The notes below the pieces were generated by a model. That model worked only from the letters and a program-made list of their open reading frames with translations. It was not told the DNA's origin and did no database searches. This document shows, in pieces, positions 16,134 through 19,134 of a stretch of 19,134 nt of DNA. Made by a program: the position numbers and the translations under genes. How positions within the stretch are numbered: position 1 is the stretch's first letter; each line of letters starts with the position of its first letter. Source of the stretch: an uncultured Clostridia bacterium (GTDB lineage Bacteria; Bacillota; Clostridia; TANB77; CAG-508); assembly GCA_947630155.1 (NCBI GenBank), contig CANRGM010000016.1, positions 1 through 19,134 on the forward strand, read 5' to 3'.

Positions 16134-17195
16134 TTAAAAATTCACTACTTCTACTCCACTATAAAAATGTTTAACAATTTCTTCACAATTATATCCTTGT
16201 TTAGCCAAACTATCAGCACCTGTCTGACTCATGCCTACACCATGACCATAACCAATTACTGAAAATTTTACATCTTGACTACCAACCTCTATAGAAAAAT
16301 TAGCAGATTTTAAAGCAAATATACTTCTTACTTCTACACCAGATAAGTTGCAATTACCTATTTTTATGGTTTTTATCCTTTTTCCATCTGTATATTCTAT
16401 AATTTGGATACAAGTTTCATCATCAAAATTTATATTAAAATCAGGATATTTTTCTTTCATTTTGTTAACAAACTGTTCTCTTGATACTACCACCTCTGAG
16501 CTGTATTGAGTATATGCATCTTCACCAGAAGTTTCAACTGTTTGAAGATATGGATAACCTGTTCCTCCCCAAACATTAACAGGTGCTTCAGTTGCTCCTC
16601 CACTATTTGAATGAAAAAATGCATTTATCGGCTTACCATCATATGTAATTATTTTTCCCTTTGTTTCATTAACAGCCCTCATTATTTTGTTCCAATTTTC
16701 TTCTGGATTTATATCGTTAATTTCTGCTCTTTTTTCTTCCCATTTGGCTAATCTATCTTCTTTACTAATCCATGCTTGACAACATGAAGAATCATCACAA
16801 ATATGTGCTTCTCCATGTTTTAATTCATTTATTTTATAAAGTGTATATGTTCTTGCAACAATAGCTTGTGCTTTCAAAGCCTCTAATTCAAAATCATAAG
16901 GCATTTCTGCAGATACTACACCATATAAGTATTCATCTAATTGCAATTCCTCTATTGTATTGGTTTTGGAATGGAGTAGTTTTATTGTATTATAATTTTT
17001 ATATTCATATGGAGCATCATCTACACTTGATTGCTCTATAGCTTGTTCTGTCTCTTGATTTACTTCTATTTCTTCATTTTCTTGTAAATCAACCTCAATT
17101 ACTGCTTTACTTTCAATTGTTGCATTTGTAAAAAAAAATGGAATTATAAATGTTAATATAACTAAAATCAAAACATATATAACAATCTTTTTCAT
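16134..17195 (-). CDS. spoIID: SpoIID lytic transglycosylase
   Basis: This is a 353-residue protein. One N-terminal membrane helix (about 4-23) is followed by an acidic stretch and the SpoIID domain. GVVSAEMP carries the catalytic glutamate E97, followed by LKAQAIVARTYTLY. A His/Cys cluster HICDDSSCCQ (131-140) corresponds to the zinc site described in clostridial SpoIID. Next come FHSNSGG (194-200), TEAPVNVWGGTGYPYL, and near the end the conserved GYGHGVGMSQ (315-324). SpoIID cuts glycan strands stripped of stem peptides by SpoIIP, driving septal thinning and engulfment from the mother-cell side. It starts 26 bases after the sigF stop with GGAG upstream, so it can be cotranscribed with the spoIIA operon. 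A separate mother-cell promoter is expected but not identified. Confidence 0.95.
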   Translation of the reverse strand: MKKIVIYVLILVILTFIIPFFFTNATIESKAVIEVDLQENEEIEVNQETEQAIEQSSVDDAPYEYKNYNTIKLLHSKTNTIEELQLDEYLYGVVSAEMPYDFELEALKAQAIVARTYTLYKINELKHGEAHICDDSSCCQAWISKEDRLAKWEEKRAEINDINPEENWNKIMRAVNETKGKIITYDGKPINAFFHSNSGGATEAPVNVWGGTGYPYLQTVETSGEDAYTQYSSEVVVSREQFVNKMKEKYPDFNINFDDETCIQIIEYTDGKRIKTIKIGNCNLSGVEVRSIFALKSANFSIEVGSQDVKFSVIGYGHGVGMSQTGADSLAKQGYNCEEIVKHFYSGVEVVNF

Positions 17196-17221
17196 TTATA
17201 AAATTGCTCCTTTAATAAAAA

Positions 17222-17941
17222 CTATACTGCCAACATTTCCTTCATATCAGCCAGCACTCTCTTCTCAATTCTTGAAACCTGCACTTGACTTATACCTAAA
17301 ACTTTAGCTACTTGTGATTGTGTACTACCTCTAAAATATCTTAAAAGAATAATTTTTCTATCCCTTTCATTTAACCTATTTATAGCATCTTTTAATACAA
17401 TCTTATCTATCAAATTTTTTTCATTATTATCATTTGCTGGGATTTTATCTAATATATTTCCCTCACTATCATCCTTATAATTTAAATCATATATTGAATC
17501 AACACAGTTAACCGAATCTAAAGCTGCTGCAATTTCTTCTTTTGAAACATTTAATATTTTTGATATTTCTTCTAGTTTTATTTCTATTCCTTTTTTATTT
17601 AAATATTCCTTTTGTACTTCTTTTATTTTTACACATAATTCTTTTATACTTCTACTCACTTTTATTGGTCCGTCATCTCTAATAAATCTTTTTATTTCTC
17701 CTAATATATATGGTACTGCATATGTTGATAATTGAACTTCAAAATTGGTATCAAACCTTCTTATTGATTTTATAAAACCCAAAGAACCTATTTGATATAA
17801 ATCTTCTAAATCATATCCTCTATCCTTAAATCTTCTAACAATGCTCCAAATTAAGCCAGAGTTGTTTTCTAATAATTTGGACATTGCATCTTCACTACCT
17901 TCTTTGGCTTTAATTATATCTTCAATATTATTATCATACAT
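17222..17941 (-). CDS. sigF: RNA polymerase sporulation sigma factor SigF
   Basis: This is a 239-residue sigma-70-family factor. Region 2 has DLYQIGSLGFIKSIRRFD and QLSTYAVPYILGEIKRFIRDDG. The forespore-type DGPIKVSRSIKEL follows at the 2-to-3 boundary. Region 4 has NERDRKIILLRYFRGSTQSQVAKVLGISQVQVSRIEKRVL, containing the helix-turn-helix. SigF and SigG are close paralogues; the immediate upstream spoIIAA-spoIIAB pair identifies this one as SigF, the first forespore factor. It is held inactive by SpoIIAB until septation. The ribosome site (AAGGTAGG) is about 15 bases from the ATG at 17941, wider than usual, which may lower translation. It follows spoIIAB by 64 bases. Confidence 0.94.
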   Translation of the reverse strand: MYDNNIEDIIKAKEGSEDAMSKLLENNSGLIWSIVRRFKDRGYDLEDLYQIGSLGFIKSIRRFDTNFEVQLSTYAVPYILGEIKRFIRDDGPIKVSRSIKELCVKIKEVQKEYLNKKGIEIKLEEISKILNVSKEEIAAALDSVNCVDSIYDLNYKDDSEGNILDKIPANDNNEKNLIDKIVLKDAINRLNERDRKIILLRYFRGSTQSQVAKVLGISQVQVSRIEKRVLADMKEMLAV

Positions 17942-18005
17942 ATTTATTTAATCAAGCCTACCTTTCTATCTTATGTGTACTTTTCATTTTTCTTTTGATG
18001 TTTTA

Positions 18006-18485
18006 TTATTCCGCTCCTATAATTTCAAGCTGTTTATCATTTTCAAATTCTTCTTGTTTTTCTATAACTTTTTTCATTGTAATTTTAGTTCCTAAACCAA
18101 TCACGGATTCAATATGTACCTCATCCATAAAACTTTCCATTATAGTAAAACCCATACCAGACCTTTCAAGATTAGGCTTAGATGTATATAATGGCTTTCT
18201 TGCCATTTCTACATTTTCAATTCCTTTACCAGAATCAGATATTTCTATCTCAATTGTGTTTGCAAAGATTTTTGCTATTATTTTAATTTTACCCTCCATA
18301 TTTTCATATCCGTGAATTATACTATTTGTAACAGCTTCTGATACGGCTGTTTTTATGTCTGCTAATTCCTCAATTGTGGGATCTAATTGTGCAGCAAATG
18401 CAGCAACTGTAATACGCGCAAAAGCCTCATTATTAGATTTACTTAAAAATTCTAATTTCATTTCATTTTCATACAAACCTTTCAT
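18006..18485 (-). CDS. spoIIAB: Anti-sigma F factor and serine kinase SpoIIAB
   Basis: This is a 159-residue GHKL-fold kinase. It begins MKGLYENEMKLEFLSKSNNEAFAR. The N box is IKTAVSEAVTNSIIHGYE, G1 is ISDSGKGI and G2 is NLERSGMGFTIMESFMDEV. SpoIIAB dimers bind SigF with ATP and phosphorylate SpoIIAA on serine; dephosphorylated SpoIIAA displaces SigF. Length and motifs match Bacillus SpoIIAB (146) with a short C-terminal extension rich in Glu and Lys. The ATG at 18485 is preferred because an in-frame ATG at 18494 lies directly against the AAAGGA ribosome site. It is the middle gene of the spoIIA operon. Confidence 0.94.
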   Translation of the reverse strand: MKGLYENEMKLEFLSKSNNEAFARITVAAFAAQLDPTIEELADIKTAVSEAVTNSIIHGYENMEGKIKIIAKIFANTIEIEISDSGKGIENVEMARKPLYTSKPNLERSGMGFTIMESFMDEVHIESVIGLGTKITMKKVIEKQEEFENDKQLEIIGAE

Positions 18486-18548
18486 TGCTTCCATCCTTTG
18501 TATAATATATTTAGGTTTTATGGCTAAACCTATAAACCATACATACTT

Positions 18549-18863
18549 TTAAACACTTTTTATTAGTGGAATAATCTTTAATACTCCACTCATTTCAAAT
18601 ATTTTTTGTATACTAGGTTTTACATTTGTCATTTGTACAGTTCCACCCAGCATATTTGCTGTTTTATATCTTCCAATTATCATTCCGATTCCAGCACTAT
18701 CCATAAAAGACACCTTACTAAAATCAAATAAAACTTTTCTAGGCATATATCTCGTAATTTCATTATCCGCCATCCTCCTTATTTTTTCTGTACTATGATG
18801 ATCGATTTCCTCTGTAATTTTTATTAGCAATAGCTTGTCCTCTTTTAAAAATTCACTTTCCAA
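18549..18863 (-). CDS. spoIIAA: Anti-sigma F factor antagonist SpoIIAA
   Basis: This is a 104-residue STAS-domain protein. LFDFSKVSFMDSAGIGMIIGRY contains the phosphorylatable serine S56, equivalent to S58 of Bacillus SpoIIAA. NMLGGTVQMTNVKPSIQKIFEMSGVLKII completes the fold. SpoIIAA is phosphorylated by SpoIIAB and reactivated by the phosphatase SpoIIE, freeing SigF in the forespore. Translation starts at a TTG (18863) eight bases after AAGGAGG; no ATG or GTG fits. It is first in the spoIIA operon, 63 bases before spoIIAB, with a promoter and Spo0A boxes just upstream. Confidence 0.94.
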   Translation of the reverse strand: MESEFLKEDKLLLIKITEEIDHHSTEKIRRMADNEITRYMPRKVLFDFSKVSFMDSAGIGMIIGRYKTANMLGGTVQMTNVKPSIQKIFEMSGVLKIIPLIKSV

Positions 18864-18895
18864 AATACAATCCTCCTTACAAATTAATACCTTTA

Positions 18896-18924
18896 ATTAT
18901 AGTTGATTTTTCAAGGTTTTCCAA
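18896..18924 (-). promoter_or_regulatory. Promoter of the spoIIA operon (sigma-A type)
   Basis: On the minus strand TTGGAA (18924-18919), a 17-base spacer and a perfect TATAAT (18901-18896). The spoIIAA start is 32 bases downstream. In Bacillus, spoIIA is read by sigma-H; no clear sigma-H AGGAWWT/GAAT pair is visible here, so sigma-A use with Spo0A activation is the simpler reading. Confidence 0.65.
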
Positions 18925-18944
18925 GAGCGAAATATAGGAAGTTT

Positions 18945-18971
18945 TGTCGAATGGTCAAAAAGTTTTCGACA
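18945..18971. promoter_or_regulatory. Two inverted Spo0A boxes upstream of spoIIAA
   Basis: TGTCGAA (18945-18951) and its exact inverse TTCGACA (18965-18971) match the Spo0A recognition core TGNCGAA. They start 21 and 41 bases upstream of the predicted -35. spoIIA is a direct target of phosphorylated Spo0A in Bacillus and clostridia, so activation is expected. A weaker TATCGAA lies at 18998-19004. Confidence 0.75.
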
Positions 18972-19013
18972 GAATTTTTGAATTTCTAATTTTATATTAT
19001 CGAAAAAGAAATA

Positions 19014-19043
19014 GAGAGTATTTTTTTAAATAAAAATACTCTC
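19014..19043 (-). terminator. Terminator of the gene at the right edge
   Basis: GAGAGTATTTTT (19014-19025) pairs with AAAAATACTCTC (19032-19043), 12 bp with a 6-base loop. It lies 17 bases after the stop of the partial gene at the right edge and separates it from the spoIIA promoter. The minus-strand tail is T-rich (TATTTCTTTTT). Confidence 0.7.
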
Positions 19044-19059
19044 CATTTTATATATATAA

Positions 19060-19134
19060 TTAATTTTTATTAGATTTATTTTGTTTAGATTTCCTTTTAG
19101 CTGTTAATTTTTCTAGATTAGGATATACTGCCAC
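19060..19134 (-). CDS. C-terminal end of an unidentified gene (cut by window edge)
   Basis: One minus-strand frame is open from the window edge to TAA at 19062-19060, giving 24 residues that end in a lysine/asparagine-rich tail (KLTAKRKSKQNKSNKN). The other two frames on that strand stop at once, and a terminator follows, so this is probably a real gene end. The fragment is too short to identify. In several Firmicutes dacF precedes spoIIAA, but nothing in these residues proves that here. Confidence 0.5.
   Translation of the reverse strand: MAVYPNLEKLTAKRKSKQNKSNKN

Overview
The window is AT-rich chromosomal DNA from an endospore-forming member of the Clostridia. At least eight genes are sporulation genes: yunB, a sipL-type SPOCS/LysM protein, yabG, spoVAC, spoIIQ, spoIID, sigF, spoIIAB and spoIIAA. 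The gene orders yabG-veg-sipL and spoIID-spoIIQ are clostridial rather than Bacillus-like. I cannot name a genus from the sequence alone. Nearly everything is on the minus strand. The exceptions are yabG and a dodecin-spoVAC pair.

Layout, left to right. Positions 1-218 hold the start of a PadR-family repressor with its own promoter, which is embedded in a large palindromic operator. Positions 327-4274 are a spore coat/cortex block: yunB, sipL and veg on the minus strand, and yabG divergent on the plus strand. veg has a perfect consensus sigma-A promoter, and yabG has a sigma-K-like promoter. Positions 4403-6958 hold a solitary 851-residue KAP-family P-loop NTPase with two membrane helices. 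It has its own promoter, is bounded by a bidirectional terminator, and looks like accessory cargo between housekeeping genes. Just upstream of it lies a 159-bp element (7079-7237) with perfect 43-bp inverted repeats around a GC-rich core.

Positions 7255-10375 are a minus-strand run of a YibE/F membrane protein, ruvA and rarA (DNA repair). Positions 10548-11245 hold the plus-strand pair dodecin-spoVAC, ended by a perfect terminator shared with convergent addA. addA (11286-14979) encodes the AddA helicase-nuclease, but one extra base directly before the Walker A motif breaks the reading frame. No addB is adjacent.

Positions 15141-18971 are the early sporulation block: spoIIAA-spoIIAB-sigF, then spoIID and spoIIQ. 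Upstream of spoIIAA are a sigma-A-like promoter and two inverted Spo0A boxes. spoIIQ has a recognisable sigma-F promoter. The block thus holds the first forespore sigma factor, its anti-sigma and anti-anti-sigma regulators, and two engulfment/peptidoglycan proteins. The right edge has the last 24 codons of an unidentified gene and its terminator.

The most notable items are the 43-bp inverted-repeat element with its neighbouring KAP NTPase, the frameshift in the AddA P-loop, the dodecin-spoVAC pairing away from any other spoVA gene, the PadR autoregulatory palindrome, and the promoter architecture of spoIIA and spoIIQ. I do not see a clear multi-gene system of a wholly new kind.
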